Source of the DNA: Pleodorina starrii
Taxonomy: Eukaryota > Chlorophyta > Chlorophyceae > Chlamydomonadales > Volvocaceae
Assembly (NCBI GenBank): GCA_030267565.1
Contig: BRXU01000047.1
Coordinates: forward strand, 124,001 to 188,000
Direction: 5' to 3'
DNA length: 64,000 nucleotides
The notes under the pieces were generated by a model. That model made no database searches. It saw only the letters and a program-made list of their open reading frames with translations, and was not told the origin of the DNA. A program made the translations under genes and the position numbers. Shown piece by piece: positions 23,814-36,851 of this stretch (its first letter is position 1; each line of letters starts with the position of its first letter).

Positions 23814-26800
23814 ATGGCACCCTTGCCTGTCAACTGCCAGCCCGGATGCTCTTGCCACCGACCAGCGGCCATCTCCTTGCAGCTACATGGCGCAGCTTCC
23901 GTCCCAGTAGCAGCGCGTGTGGACTTGTTGCGGCGTCGAGTGCAAGCTTCGGCTGCAGCGGGCGAGCTTCCCAACCTCCCGTCGTCGTCAGCTGCGAGCA
24001 CCAGTGACAACGGGTGCGCTGCCAAGGGAGTACGTGCCCCGTCTTGCGTGAGTGCGGGCTGAGCTCTTTTGTATCGGTCAGCTCGGTCGTCTTCTGTGCG
24101 TACAGGACGGGGCTCGCCGACCCTGAAAATTTCTGCATTATTGAGAACAGCGAAACGGTCAAGGTGAGAAGTATGCCACTTTATGAACGAGCCTTTCTAA
24201 CGTTCAAGGCGGAGTTTCTCTAGGCTTGCATTTCTTTGGGCTCCGTGCAGGACTTTGCCAACCTGCAGCTGGATGAAATATCACAAAACATCCAGTCACG
24301 TCGCAACAGAATTTTTCTGCTCATGGAGGAGGTTCGGCGACTCCGGATACAGCAGCGCCTGAAGGTAAGGTGTCGCGGGGGCCTTGCCGCTGCATGTGTG
24401 GGCCGGAGGTCGCCGTGGCGGCACCTTTGGAGCTACCACTGACTTCAAGCGGCGGACGGAATGAGGATGCAGACTACACAGCGCCGAAAATGGCACTGTC
24501 GGCGTGTCTGTATGACACGGGCGGAGCGTGCCTCGCCTGCAGCGAGTATACAGCTCTGCTGGTCAAGACTCATCCGACCAAAGTTTCAGAACTCTGTGTT
24601 CGTACGTAGCGCTGCCGCAGCAGATCCCCATACCCTCTGTCACAAAGAGAGCCAAAAATCCTCAAAACCCAAATCCAAACGTGTCCAACTGTAGCCGACC
24701 GGGGCGACCGACCCCACCATTTAATCGAAATCCCGTAATTGGCCCTTTCTTCGGGTGCCTCTCAGGGTGCCGAGACCAGCAAGGAGCAGGAGCTGAGCCA
24801 GGAGAAGTTTGTGTCGGCTCTGCCCTTCCTGCCGCCCCTGTCTGAGAAGACTCTGAACACGTACTACACGGCCTACGCCTCCATGGTGGCGGGCATCATT
24901 GCCTTTGGGGCGCTGGTGGCCCCCATTTTGGAAGTCAAGCTGGGGCTGGGAGGTACGTCAGGGGATGGGCAAGGACGGAAAGGGAGAACTTCGGTGGGTG
25001 GGTTGCGAGGCGGGTTAAGCTGGGAGGTGGGGGGGGCCAGGCTGCAGGCTGCAGCCCTCCGGATGAGAGATTGGTTCGGTTCTCAGGCGGGTCGGAGGGG
25101 GGCAACTAAAGGATGGATGATGCAGGGATGGGCGATGGGGTCTTCATTGCGACCGGCGGTAAGGAACGCACATACAGGTCCGCATACAGGGCTTGCAGTC
25201 GGGCTTGAAAGCGATGTGCGTGTGGCTCGTTGCTTTTAGCTTGCGCTTGGGGGGTAGGGGGCAAAGAACCGCGGCTATGCAACCGAGGTGGCCCTTGCGA
25301 GCAGAATCAGCAATACATCCCCGGAACCGAGTTCCCGATGGACTGCGTTCGTGTCACCGCTGACCCTTTCCTTTGCACAAGGATGACTCGCGAAACAGCG
25401 CAACAGGTCAGGCATGTACGCTTAGACGGCACGTTCCGGCAAAAGAATGACACACGCTCTCATGAGAAGCGGAGTGGGCTGAGAGAGATGGAAAGGCGTG
25501 AATGGCGGTCATGGCGGGGGAGGGGGAGAAACGGGAGTGCGGGTTTGCAGTCAAAGCAAGCAGAAGCATACGAACCCCAACGAGATGAGGCAGCGACGCG
25601 AAACGAAAGGAGGGGACATGAAAGGGAGGGCTGGACTGGACGGGAGAGAAGTGCAAACGGAGGCATACGGGCGATACGGAAGTTCGAAAAGAGCAAGACG
25701 AAGTGGGGTGGCGGACAGTTAGGAATGACTCCCTGCCACGCAGACCGAGTGCGCGGGCTGCCATGCATGATGGCCCTGGGCAACGCACGGGAGCGAGGAG
25801 CATGTGGGGATGGGGCGAGTATGGGTGGGCAGGGCGCGGAGAGTGTAATGGGCGCAGGGAGCGCCAACGAGCATTGATTGGGAGATGGCGAGGCTTGGGG
25901 CGCGGAGAGGCCATCAGTCACGTGGACCCGGGGAACTGGAGCAGGCAGAAGGAGGTTCCGAGGGGGGGTAATGTAACGATACTGCAGCGGAGGGCGTAGG
26001 CGACCGAGGTTCTGAGGGGGGAAAGGGCCAGCAAGCGGGCTGGGAAGGGGTGCGGGGCGGCAGCAGGCAAGGGAGCGGAGGGGTAACGTGGGCACGGGAA
26101 GGGCCACCGAGCACGAGGGGCCGGGGAGGCTGGAGGCGGCGAAAGCGATGGGGCTGGGGGGGCTGAACGGGCATGTCGGGGTCAGCAAGCATGCGGGGAC
26201 ATGGAAGGGAAAGCGAGGTCAGGCTGCTGGCCGAGGTAGGAAGTGGATGGGAGATGCCAAGTGGGCGTTACGTGGGAACTCGGCTGCTCAGGCCACAGGG
26301 GACAGATGGAAGGCATTTGTGCGGTAGGGCGGGTGGGCGTGTCGAGGACAGCGGTCCTTTGGGGGAGGGGATTGGTGGCATTTGCTGCAGGCAAACATGT
26401 GGGAGGTATGAGCGAGCTCTGACAGTACATGTTGCAGAGAGAATGGGGAAGGTTAGGGGGAAGACCAGTGGGGTCGTGTGCCTGGTTAGGGGCGTTGTCC
26501 TGGTGGGAATTGGCGAGGGCGTCAGAATTCGTGGGGCCGCGGCCTAAGACGGGGAACACCGCGACAAACAAAGCGACCATGACTTGACTGCGAAGTTCTC
26601 ACAAATTTAGTTGCGCAAGTCCGGGAGATGTGCGAACTGAGCTTGTGCCCCTTGCATCGGCACATGCGGAGTAGCTTGATGGACTTGATCCGGCCGCTTA
26701 ACGCCCTGTTGTGCTGTATACACACGCGCACAGCCCGACACATTGGCCCTACGCAAGCATCACCGGCCACGGGCCCCGGCCCTCGGCCGTCGGCAGTCAG

Positions 26801-27706
26801 ATCCAACGACCCTTGAGGCCCTCTCCACCCCTAACTGGTCCACGCAGGCACCTCTTACCTCGAGTTCGTTCAGTCCATGCACCTGCCCCGGCAGCTGGCC
26901 CAGGTGGACCCCATCGTGGCGTCCTTCTGCGGAGGGGCGGTGGGGGTGCTGTCGGCGCTGCTGGTGGTGGAGATGAGCAACATTGAGAAGCAGCAGAAGA
27001 ACAGGTGAGCTAGGGGGGGCTAGGGGGAGCTGGGTGTTGGGGATAAGACTGAAAGGGAATGATGATTAGGAGTTAGGAGGGAGAGCAGGAGTGGCGGCTT
27101 TGGGGACGGTGGAGGCGGTTGCGTGAGCCGTTGGCTTGGAGGGGACCTGCGGGACGCTGCGTGCATAGCAAGGAGCTAGGGCCGGTGTTGCCGGGCTTGT
27201 CGGGGGAGGGCGAGCGGCAGGGGCAAAATTTGCAAAGCAACTGCTGCCGGTTCCAGCAGTGTCCAGTGCGCTTCTGCAAGAGCCGGGAAGGGGCTGCGCC
27301 ATGAACGAAAGCGGTGCGGGCATTTCGCAATTTCGCAACCCTTGCCGCCACCACTCGACCTGCGACGACCAGTTGAGCGCAGCTACCGGTATCACAGCAC
27401 CTGTCCGCGCGTCCGTCCCGTCAAATCTCATTCCGCTCCTAGGATTTGCACCTTCACCATGGTAGTCCTAGACTACCATTTCAGCTCCCACCTCGTCCTC
27501 TCTTGTCTGCGGATGCATGCAGGTGCTTTTACTGCGATGGCACGGGCTACCTGATGTGCGGTCACTGCGTGGGCAGCGGACTGGACCCCGTCACCAAGTC
27601 GCTGTGCCCCTACTGCGCCGGCTCCTCCAAGGTCATGTGCACCTCGTGCCTCTGCACCGGCAAGCAACTCGCCACGGAGCACGACCCGCGCATTGATCCC
27701 TTCTGA
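23814..27706 (+). CDS. OR: ORANGE (OR) family plastid protein
   Basis: Six exons (23814-24013, 24106-24163, 24251-24364, 24766-24952, 26848-27004, 27523-27706) give 299 residues. OR proteins stabilise phytoene synthase and promote carotenoid storage in plastids. The N-terminal 70 residues are rich in Ala, Ser, Arg and Val and resemble a transit peptide. Next come the family-typical segments FCIIENSETVKDFA and SRRNRIFLLMEEVRRLR, then two membrane segments, around YASMVAGIIAFGALVAP and VASFCGGAVGVLSALLVV. The C-terminal DnaJ-type cysteine domain has CFYCDGTG, CGHCVGSG, CPYCAGSS and CTSCLCTG, and the protein ends EHDPRIDPF as in plants. The cysteine domain lacks the spacer of about 25 residues that I recall from the plant protein between its second and third motifs. 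The exon 1 donor at 24014 (GTGCGC) is chosen by phase; the stronger GTGAGT further on is out of phase. Confidence 0.95.
24953..26847 (+). other. Long purine-rich intron 4 of ORANGE
   Basis: At 1895 bp this is by far the longest intron of the gene; the others are 86 to 518 bp. From about 25450 to 26250 the plus strand is strongly enriched in G and A (GGGAGAGG, GAAAGGAGGGG and similar), giving long open frames on both strands that have no recognisable content. I see no transposon ends or RNA gene in it. Confidence 0.8.
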
Positions 27707-30229
27707 GCCAGCCGGGCAGCGGCGGCGAGAAGAGGGAGGAGGCTGGGGCCGGTTGCTAGGTTGCGGTCGCAGCCGCCTGCCAGGGCAGCAGCGTAAAGGC
27801 TTTGGCATGAGGCTGGGGATAGGGGAGAGGGGGAAGCACTTCGTTCGAGCTGCCGTCGATTGAGCTGGATTGAGGCTGCGGAGGCTGCGATGTGGCGGCC
27901 CCTTCAGAACGCGCCGTCGGTTGGCCCTTTTTGGGGTGGTAGCCAGGATGGGGGAAATAGAGCGGCAGGGTCCGTAACGCGCCGAGCGCTTGTACCTCGT
28001 CGCTTCGGCTGCCGGGCCGGAAGCGCGGCATTTTGTGTGAGTGATGCCAAGTTGCATGTCCAAATTTGGAGTTATGCCGGCGGAGGAACCCGGCCAAAAT
28101 AGGGGCGTGGGTGTACTCGTCCGTCCGTGCGAGGTTCGGGCATCCGCGGTCAAGGTACTTGCGGAAAGCCCCACCCCTGCTGGTGGACCCCGGGCGGCGG
28201 CAGCGGAGCCACAGATGCAATCCTGGCGGCTCAAGTTGGGTTTGTCGCGAGCCACTTGGTGGCGAGGGGTTAGGGTCGCGATTCCGAATTTTCCCTTCAA
28301 ATGCCTGCCATGCACTCTCATATAAATGGAAGGCTAATATCGGTATGCGAACGGTCTAATATGGTTGACTGGTGCTATACGATTTTGCGTGGCCTGGGGT
28401 TCTGCAGCGCAACTCCACGGCCCGGCTGCCCCGGATCGATTATGTATTGTCCGAGTTCGTTGTGGTGAGGATGCGGAAGCTAGGGGGGGCACACGGACGC
28501 TTGGGCCTTGTTCCTGCCACTGTGGATGCGGTGTGAAAGGCGGGGCTCCGAGATCTGTTTCGGACGGTGGTTTCATCGCCCCATGAGATATTGAGATTGC
28601 GTGTCTTGTGGAAGGACTCGTATTAGCTTCGGTCAATATCTAAATAGAGTGAGCAAGAGTTGTATCCTTTGGCCTCTGACGTGTGTATTGGTAATGGATA
28701 CACCATTATATGCGAGTTGACGGCTGCATGCACACACGGCTGTGCACTGCGACAGCTCCTGCATGTCGGCGTCTGCCGTGCTCGAGGCGGCCTGCGATGT
28801 GTTTGTTGACGCCATGGGTGGTCAGTTATCCTTATCATGTGATACCCTTTGGGGTCAGCATTTTCTGGTGGAGGGTGTTACGGAAGAGGTTGATCCGCTG
28901 GGAAGTCCGACGCGCATTCCTGGAAACTTGAGTTGCATGCAGATGACGACGACAGCAGACATACGCACGCATTCACTTGGGCCAGGCACTCTCCGCCCGC
29001 CTTGTTACACACGCGTCCCATCGGTTCTTACTTTTCAGGTGTTGTTTGGACGGAGCCCCTGCTGCAGGGCGGTTTCAGGGGGCCTAGCTTTCTTCGCATG
29101 GAAAGACATTTCTCGATGGGTCCTGGCCACATGTGTGTCGGAAGTTCGGCATTTGCTAGCAGCGTTGCGGTCAACTCGCCCGACTTCAAGGCATTACAAC
29201 GCTGCGTTGTGCGTGAGGATTTATACTTCATGCCGACATCAGTACGGCATTAGGCTTGGACAAGTGCTTATTTGAGGCTCGCAAAGGTTGGGCGGATGCC
29301 ATCGCTGACACACCTAGCTTCACTGTGACTGCGTCAGAACGATTCAGTTACGATTCAGTGTTGGTGCTCTTTCGGTGGGGCACCGCTTATTCCTGAAACC
29401 CGCACGTTCTGTCTGCTTTCAGCAAGGATCACCGTTCCGTGAACCGTGATCCAAACAGGATGAGCCCAAATGTGAATCTGCGCAGCTGTCAAGTGGCTCT
29501 CCGCAGCTCTCCGTGTCACGAGTGCGACAGGGCTTCCAACCTCTAACAGAGGCTGTTAAAGGCACATGACGCATGACCGGCCATACAACAGGTCGACATT
29601 ACTTTTCACAACCATCGAAGTGCCCCTCACCCCACGTCAGGACCGACCGGTACAACGCCCTCAACCGTCAACTTGCAACCGCCATCGTTAATTCGTCATC
29701 GGCAGACCCCCTCCCCCCAGCCAGCCCGACTGCCGGGTGAAGTCCACATGTCACCGCCTGGACTCCCCTCTACCGGTACCGGTACCAGCGTCTCCATCAT
29801 GCCCCATCACAGCCACAACGGCGGGCCAGCGGTGCAGCCGAGTTCGGGCGACAAGGCGTCGGTCCCGCTTGCCAAAACATCTGACCGATGGGAAGTTAGG
29901 AAGGCCTGCTCCGATCTTGAAAAAAGACCGAGCCTCTTGGATGACGCGTACTGCAGGAACTGTAGAAACACCGAACACCGGAGAACGCTGCTGGCCTGGA
30001 GCAAGCAGGCCTACACACTGCCATGCAGAGGTAATCGGGCGGCCGACCCCGCGCCGTATTCCGTTTCGATGAGGGCCCGTCCCAAACCACAAACCTCGCA
30101 TTCCGCCTCCATCCGACTGCCCTACAGGTATCAGCGCATCCGTACCCCCCATGCAAGCTCGCTAACCGTGGCACTGTACTGGGGGGCAGCAGGTGCGGGT
30201 GCGCCCGGTCTATAGAATGGGCCGACCCT
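27707..30229. other. Convergent intergenic region, ORANGE to carboxypeptidase
   Basis: These 2.5 kb hold the 3' UTRs of two genes facing each other. No TGTAA is visible on the plus strand after ORANGE. On the minus strand a TGTAA lies at 29194-29198, about 1 kb past the carboxypeptidase stop. Open frames such as 28742-29275 (+) and 29673-30215 (+) lack domains and splice support. A TACCGGTACCGGTACC palindromic run sits at about 29772. Confidence 0.5.
29194..29198 (-). terminator. Candidate TGTAA polyadenylation signal (carboxypeptidase)
   Basis: TGTAA on the minus strand is the first one downstream of the carboxypeptidase stop, but the implied 3' UTR of about 1 kb is long. Confidence 0.25.
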
Positions 30230-33200
30230 TCAAACCTCCGCCATACCTTCCTCCTCACCACCCATCCGCTCCCGAATGCCCCCATGCCGCCCCAACACCG
30301 ACTTCACCACCTCCACCTCCAAATCCATTCCCACAGCGCCCATCCCGTTATCATCGCCGTACTTGTCCCGCCGGTGGGTCTCCTGTCGCCTGCCCGCGCT
30401 GCCGCTCGCCCCTTCGTAGGCTTTGGCCGTCAGCCGCGCCGCCTGCTGTGCCGCCTGCTCGTCCGCCCGCTGCTCGCTGCCGCTGCTGCTGCTGCTGCCC
30501 CGCAGACGGGCCCGCACCTGCTCGTCCAGGTCCAGCTGGTCGAGAGGAACGGTGAGGGGCTTGCCGCGGGTGAACAGACTGATCATCTGCAGGGCGGCCA
30601 TGGGCTTGTCCATAGGCACCATGTGGCCCTGTGAAAGGGGGCGGGGGAACGGGAACGGGCAGAAGGAGGAATTGAGAGGAGATGGATACGTGCGGCGGCG
30701 TGGCGGGTTGCAATGGCTGTCGAGGAGTCATGCCTCGTCAAGGAATGCAGTGATGGACAGGAGAGCGCAACAAAGGAGCAGCAACTAGCTGCTTTCGCAA
30801 CTGCCCACGTCATCAGCTCATTAACCCGTGCCGCCCTTCTTTTCGTGCCCAGGGAGGCCTCCTGTGGCAAACTACCCGTAGAGAAGAGCAGCAGACAACT
30901 CCGTCAACCCACTTGACCAGTGCCCTCACCAGCTCGTTCATTCCGTTTCGGTCCTGACTGTGCATCCGCCGGGAACCGCCAAACCCTGCAGTCTGACTGT
31001 CCAACCACCCTTTGCCCGGCGAGTTCACCCGCCCTCGACACCGTGCCCTCCCGCCTGGTACTCACCGCCTGGTACACTCGAACGAACGACAGCGGCCCCA
31101 GCTCCCGCGCGGTGCCTGCCGCCGACCCCGCCACCGCCCACTCCACGGCCTCCACCGCCGGCCACTCTCCCGCCTGCTCCCACTCCAACAGGTCCACCCA
31201 GCTGCGGACATGTACGACAAAACGAGGCGCGGTGGTGAGCAGGGGGCTTGCAAGGCTGTGGGCGAGCAGAACGAATCTGCCGGTGCCGGCTGAGCATCAG
31301 TGCGACCACTGTTGGGAGCGAGTGCTATTGGGACCTATCGCCGGAAACGGTACCCCAAAACCAACATCACTTCAGAACCTCACCGGACGGGGTTCGCTTC
31401 GGTCGGTGCCACAGAGCCACACTGCCCCCTCCCACCCGTCTGGGCCCCGACCGACCCGTCAGCTCCTGCCCCTGGGCGCTTCCGCCCCGCAGCTGGCCGC
31501 ATCCCCCACCAGCCCCACCAGCGTGTTCATTGCCGTCAGGCCGTCAGCGGCAGGGCGTCAGCCGCCTTGAGAACCTGTCCGCCGACTGCAGCCGACCGCC
31601 TGCTGTACGCCTCCTCCTCCCTCCCTTGACTCACCGTTGATTGCCCACCCAGTTGCAGATGAGGTCCATATCGCCCGCGTAGATCATGACGCGAATGCCG
31701 TCCTCCAGCATCGGGGGGAGAAGCTTGTCGTACGAACGCAGCCAGTCGCCTGGAGGGGCCGCGGCAAGGGAGGGGAGGGGAGGGGAGGGGAGGGAGACCC
31801 CATGTGAAGACACATTCGGAGCCGTTGAGCGCGAGTTACATCCGGGGGGCCAAACTGGGCGAACGTGCAGCTACCGGTAACAGGCATGCCGGCCAGTTGA
31901 CTTGTGCAGGGAAGCAGGCACATAGGTTATGCGTGCGCCCGCTACTGGCAGCCGGAAGTCCATCCTAAGCATGCCCTGCCCTCAGCATCCCTACGAACAA
32001 CGTTCACCCTCCACCAAGCCACCCCACCCCACCCCGCACCCCGCTCCGCTCCACGCCACCCGCTCACCCATGAAGTCCCCGTTGACTCCCATGTTGCACT
32101 CCTCCCAGGCCCTGTCGGGCGACACGCCCAGCTGCTGTCGTACTTCGGGGCGGTTGAGGAAGTCGTCGGCGGCGGACATGTCGTAGCACAGCGGCGCGTC
32201 GCATGTCTTGGTGATGTCGTACACGTTGATGCCGGGATTGGCCGCCAGGATGCGCTCAAAGGACACCAGCTGACACACCTGCAGGGCCAGCACGCAGCCC
32301 AGCCGCCACTGGTGCCGGTCGCAGAACTCGGCACCCCAGCGGCACACGGGCATCCAGAAGGCAATGCTGTCGTGCAGCTGCGCGGAAGAAAAGGGGGAAG
32401 GGGAAGTTGAGTGGGTGGGATTCAGGTAGGCAAGGTTGGAGATAACCTGGGAGCCCTCCCCGCTCCAGCGCTGGAGCCCTGACAAGGCGCACCGCCGGGG
32501 ACATCCCGGTCCGGTCAGCCCTTGTGGGATGGCAGCATCGCTCCGCCCCCCTCCCAGACACACACAGTTGCCCCTGAGATCAGCCCCCGACGATCTCAGA
32601 GCGCCACAGGCCCAGGAGCCCACACAGGTAGTCCCACACGGCAGACTGTCCTTATGCGCGCCGTTGCCCCACGTCGCAGGTGACGGCCCACGAACCCACA
32701 CACAACCAGTCAAATGCGGACTCCGCCCCAGGCCCCGCCCCGTCCCCCTGCCGCTGTCCGCCGCACGCACCCCCTGGCTGATGAGTCCGTTCTGCAGTGC
32801 GAAGTCGGCGTATGCGGGGAACTGCACACTGGGATTGGTCATGCCGTTGCCGATGGCGATGCCGCGCAGGGGGATGGTGATGGGGCCCTGACCCAGCTCG
32901 TTGGCCCGGTAGATGGCGGACGAGACGGCGGGCACGTAATGGCCCTGAGGGAGCGAACAGGGAAGCGGGGACACGGCGGTAAGGAGAGACGGCCGGGGGC
33001 CATGTGGTGCAGATGAAAGCGGGGAAACCCCCGGGGAGGGGGAGGCATCCCGGAACAAGCCCAGCAGCGCACGCACGCCGTATCAAGGCGGTCGACACGA
33101 ACCGGCGGCCAGGGCCAGGAGCGCACGCGTGGACGTGGACGGATGAATGTGAGTTAGTCACGGACGCCGTTGCGCCGCTGGGGCGCTTGTGTCGGGGCTG

Positions 33201-34999
33201 CTCCGGGCTGCTGTCGCCCGGCCGGCGGCTGTCTTATCCGATCGGCCCTGCCCCGGATTTTTCTAGGGGCAAGCAGCTGGCCCACAGTCCCTCATGTACG
33301 AATACCCAGCCCCCATACGGACAGCGGCCCCTCCATACCGCGTAAGACTCTCCGGTGACGAAGAAGTCGTTGCCGAGCACCTCCGGATGAGCTGCAGCGA
33401 GAGGAGGACAGATAGACAGGTAGTTAGACAGACAGACAGACAGACAGACAGACGGGGATGTGTGGGTGTGCTGGACGAAAACAGAGGATGTCGCGTTCAT
33501 GTACGGTAATCCACTCTCTGTTTGTTCAATCAATCCGGCAGCGAGCCCCACCGCACTCCGCCACAACCATCCCCCAACCCGCCCGTCCCTCCCCTCCCAT
33601 CATCCCACCCCGTCCAGGTCCCCACCCAGGCCCCCGCCCACCCACCCACCCACCCTGGTAGAACTCGTACAAGAAGTCCAGCATGTCTGCGCCCACAACC
33701 TCCTCATTGTAAACCCGGTCGCGCCAGTCCTGTACAGTGCAGTACAGTGCAGTACATATGCGGGGCAGCGCCGCGCAGGGCAGGACGTTGCGGCGGCAGT
33801 GCGATGCTTTGCAATGCATGACAGCGCACATATGATGGTGCGCATTCGTGCAATGTGCGCAGGTTGATCGGGCTTCTTGGCAGACAGGTCTACTTCTCGA
33901 TCTCTGCACACGAAGGGAATTCGAGGCCGCGTAGAGTGGTAGTGACTCAGCAGTGACACAGGACGTGGCTGGCAACCAGCCTGAGGCCATCAGCATAGAA
34001 CCGGGGCTCCATCCTCCCGCAAAACTTGAACAGCACTAAAACAGCACCCACGGACCCCCACACTCCCCACCCCCGTACTTCGCTGTAGGAGAAGCCCGTC
34101 CCAATGGGCTGGTCGACGAAAATCATGTTGTGCAACGTGTCCCAGCCGTACTTGGTTTCGGTGAGTGTGCGCGTGTCATTATTGATATAATACGGCCCGT
34201 TCTCAAAGAAGATTGCGATCTCGCTGCTGCAGCCGGGTCCGCCTGTTCGGGAGGATCGCAGCAGCAACCGACGTGGGAACGGAGCAGGCAAGGTGGAGGT
34301 GCCAGCAGCGCGCGGGAGCAACTGCGGAGAGCGCTTTTTCAGGCGACTGGTCAGGTCAGAAAGCGGCCGATAACCCCTGGTAGCCCTGCATTCTGGACAC
34401 ACTTGCTTCCGGGCCAGCTCCAGGGCTTGCGGGATGACGGCGTCAGGCTAGGACCGAATAGGGCTTGATAGCCCGAACGTAACGGCTGCTCGCCTGGCAC
34501 CGTTAATTTTGTCTCTTCAACCAAAAATCTCCAACAAAAAAATCACGGACATCGCAGTTGCGCTTGCAGAGGCGGGTTGAGGAGCTGACAGGCCGCGTTC
34601 CGACAATAGCGGTTTGTTACGCTGCAACTATCCACCGCCGGCGCTTAATGCTCACCGGTCATCCACAGCACAAGCGGATCGGTTTCAGGCTTAGACCTCG
34701 ACTGAAAGAAGAAGTAGAACATGCGCGCATCGTGAGTCCTGCGAAGACGTGATGTCCAGACTTCAAAGTAGCGAAGCCACCTTCGCCACGTAGCACATAT
34801 GCACAGCCTACCTGTTGAGCTTGAAGTATCCCGCAATGCGCTTCGGTGGGTCCACCAGCGGCGTGTCGGCATAACCCTCAAGCGGGAGCTGGATTTCCTT
34901 TTCAACCAGTCTGTCGCTCTTCCTGCTTGCCGCCGCAGCTAAGCTGCAAGTAATTGCGCAGAGAGCTATAACACGAAACAGGCAACGCGAGAGCCCCAT
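30230..34999 (-). CDS. Serine carboxypeptidase (S10), class III-like, secreted or vacuolar
   Basis: Ten exons with matching phases (34999-34812, 34738-34656, 34242-34079, 33729-33654, 33391-33339, 32944-32771, 32377-32068, 31749-31635, 31201-31066, 30628-30230) encode 565 residues. S10 enzymes remove C-terminal residues from peptides in acidic compartments. A hydrophobic signal peptide occupies about residues 1-24. The oxyanion region is [10 protein letters not shown], with Thr where yeast carboxypeptidase Y has Asn, as in plant class III members. The triad is complete: Ser about 186 in [12 protein letters not shown], Asp about 376 in [14 protein letters not shown], and His about 435 in [10 protein letters not shown]. 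After the usual end of the fold there is an extension of about 100 hydrophilic residues, starting with a Ser/Gln/Ala-rich run and ending in an acidic GEEEGMAEV. That extension may be processed or be a sorting tail. Activity is expected but not shown. Confidence 0.95.
33426..33453. repeat. (ACAG)n microsatellite in a carboxypeptidase intron
   Basis: Six to seven perfect tetranucleotide copies lie just upstream of the exon starting at 33391, in transcript orientation as a CTGT-rich pyrimidine stretch. Confidence 0.9.
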
Positions 35000-35630
35000 T
35001 TACAATTGGGCTTCTTGGACTGGTAAATATATTTCGGGTAGGTAGGCCAAGCCTGAGCCATATGAGAGCCATGTTCCCGTGTAGCAGTGCACAAAGGCCG
35101 TGCACCTCGGGAAGCGGAATCGATGCCGTACAGCGTGCTGCCTCGCCGCTTGCGTCATCGCAAGCTCGACATTCCTGCATCCGGAACTTGTAATATGCAG
35201 CGAGCTAATATTCCCGTCGCCGTACAATATGTGAAAGGTAGAAAGCTCAAAAGCTAAGGTGTCGTGATGTGAAGCAACTAGGGAGTGATTACAGCCTTTA
35301 CAACAACATGCATTAGAAACGTTGTGAATCTGTGTATTGATGAAGCATCAAAGAGTTGCGAGCATATCCGGCTGCTCGCTGCTGTCTGCGAGGCAACCAA
35401 CCAACCATCAACCGCCGGTCATCGTACGCCGGAACCTGCTTTGGGGGCTTGGTCAAAGTGTACTTACGTCTGGGGCGTCAAAAACAGAAGCTTACGGCCT
35501 CTTAACTTGCTTTACGACTTGGGTTTGCCGACATTGCATCACTTCGCGTCGCACCCGCATGTTGTTCTGAGACCGCCAGAAGAACACATGAGTAACCCTG
35601 GTGTAACCGAAGTTGTTGTTGAAACAGCGA

Positions 35631-35727
35631 CGGTGCTTCTGGCCTACCCTACCCCGCTACGGTGCTTCTGGCCTACCCTACCCTACCCCGGTACGGTGCT
35701 TCTGGCCTACCCTACCCTACCCAACGT
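35631..35727. repeat. Three-copy tandem repeat of 29-34 bp
   Basis: Units begin CGGTGCTTCTGGCCTACCC at 35631, 35660 and 35694. They differ in the number of internal TACCC copies, so this is a small minisatellite with nested pentamers. Confidence 0.9.
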
Positions 35728-36794
35728 GCTCGACCCTGCCTGAAAGGTTGGATACAAGGATAGTCCACTGCGCCAGTTGCAAAACAATCCGAGCCGACCT
35801 GCGGGGCCAAGTTTACCGTATACGAACCTGCCTAAAAAGGAACGCAGCGTCTCCGCGTGGCTATGTCAACCTCTTGGAACCAGGATGATTACATAGGTTA
35901 TCCCGCCGTACAGCCGGCTGTACGCCCCAGCAAGCCTCCGCCCGCTTTGTTACAAAGCGGCAGCAGCCTCAGCGTGCAAGAGGAGGGATGGGTCACCAAG
36001 ACGGCTGGATGGAGTGCCGCATCCTTTCGTGAGCCCGCTTCTGCGCGAACACAGTAGACGCAGGAAGCGCTGTCGTACAGTAGCGCGAAACTCCAAAACT
36101 CGAGCTACACGAGGCCTAAGTAATTCAGGCGTAAGTATTGTAAGGGTCACGCATTACTGCTGTCGGTCCGTGTTTATACTCCGGGAAACCGGTATCGGCT
36201 CACCCCGCCAACTGACTTCACTCAGTGTCATGGCGCATCTCAGTGTGAGGGCGAGCCACCCACGCCATTGGCAGGTGTGGAGTACGGTAGGCGCTGGCGT
36301 CGCCGACATGATGCACACGCCGGCCGATGCCGGTTCGACCCCTGCAGGCCGACCTGCCAGCTTACAGGAGCTTACCGTACTGTACGACATCCCGTCCAGG
36401 CGGGGCATCGCTGAGGCCGGCTCAGCGCCCGAGGCCAGCTGGTTCCGGAGCCCGTTCCAACACCCACTGCCACCGGTACCTACCGGTAACAGGTATGTCA
36501 GGTAAATATTGCTCCTGGGTACCCCGGGTCCGGTCTTGACGTCGTCGCCTACGTCCCACCGCTGCGGTCCCATCCTAAGAACCACCGCTCGCGCGTCTCA
36601 ATGGGGCGCATGGATGGGAGAGCTGGACCCGCATAAGGCCCGCGTGAATTGGCGGGATCTGTTGGTGCATCAGCGGGACCCATCATCACCGTCATCACCT
36701 ACTCGCCGCACCTAGCGCAGCACTGCAGGAATGCGCCGCCCCCATCCCCGCCTCCGATCCACCGCACCGCTGCGGCCCAACCTTCCTTTCTTAC

Positions 36795-36851
36795 AGAGTG
36801 GCATGCCGAAGACAGAGTGGCATGCCGAAAACAGAGTGGCATGCCGAAGAG
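36795..36851. repeat. Three-copy 19-bp tandem repeat
   Basis: AGAGTGGCATGCCGAAGAC is repeated three times with single-base changes, with a degenerate fourth copy further right. Each unit contains the palindrome GCATGC. Confidence 0.85.

Noticed and set aside
25230..25877. 215-codon plus-strand frame
   Set aside because: It lies wholly inside intron 4 of ORANGE and arises from purine-rich DNA without stops.
27473..28321. 282-codon minus-strand frame
   Set aside because: It overlaps the last exon of ORANGE in antisense and has no domain or splice support.
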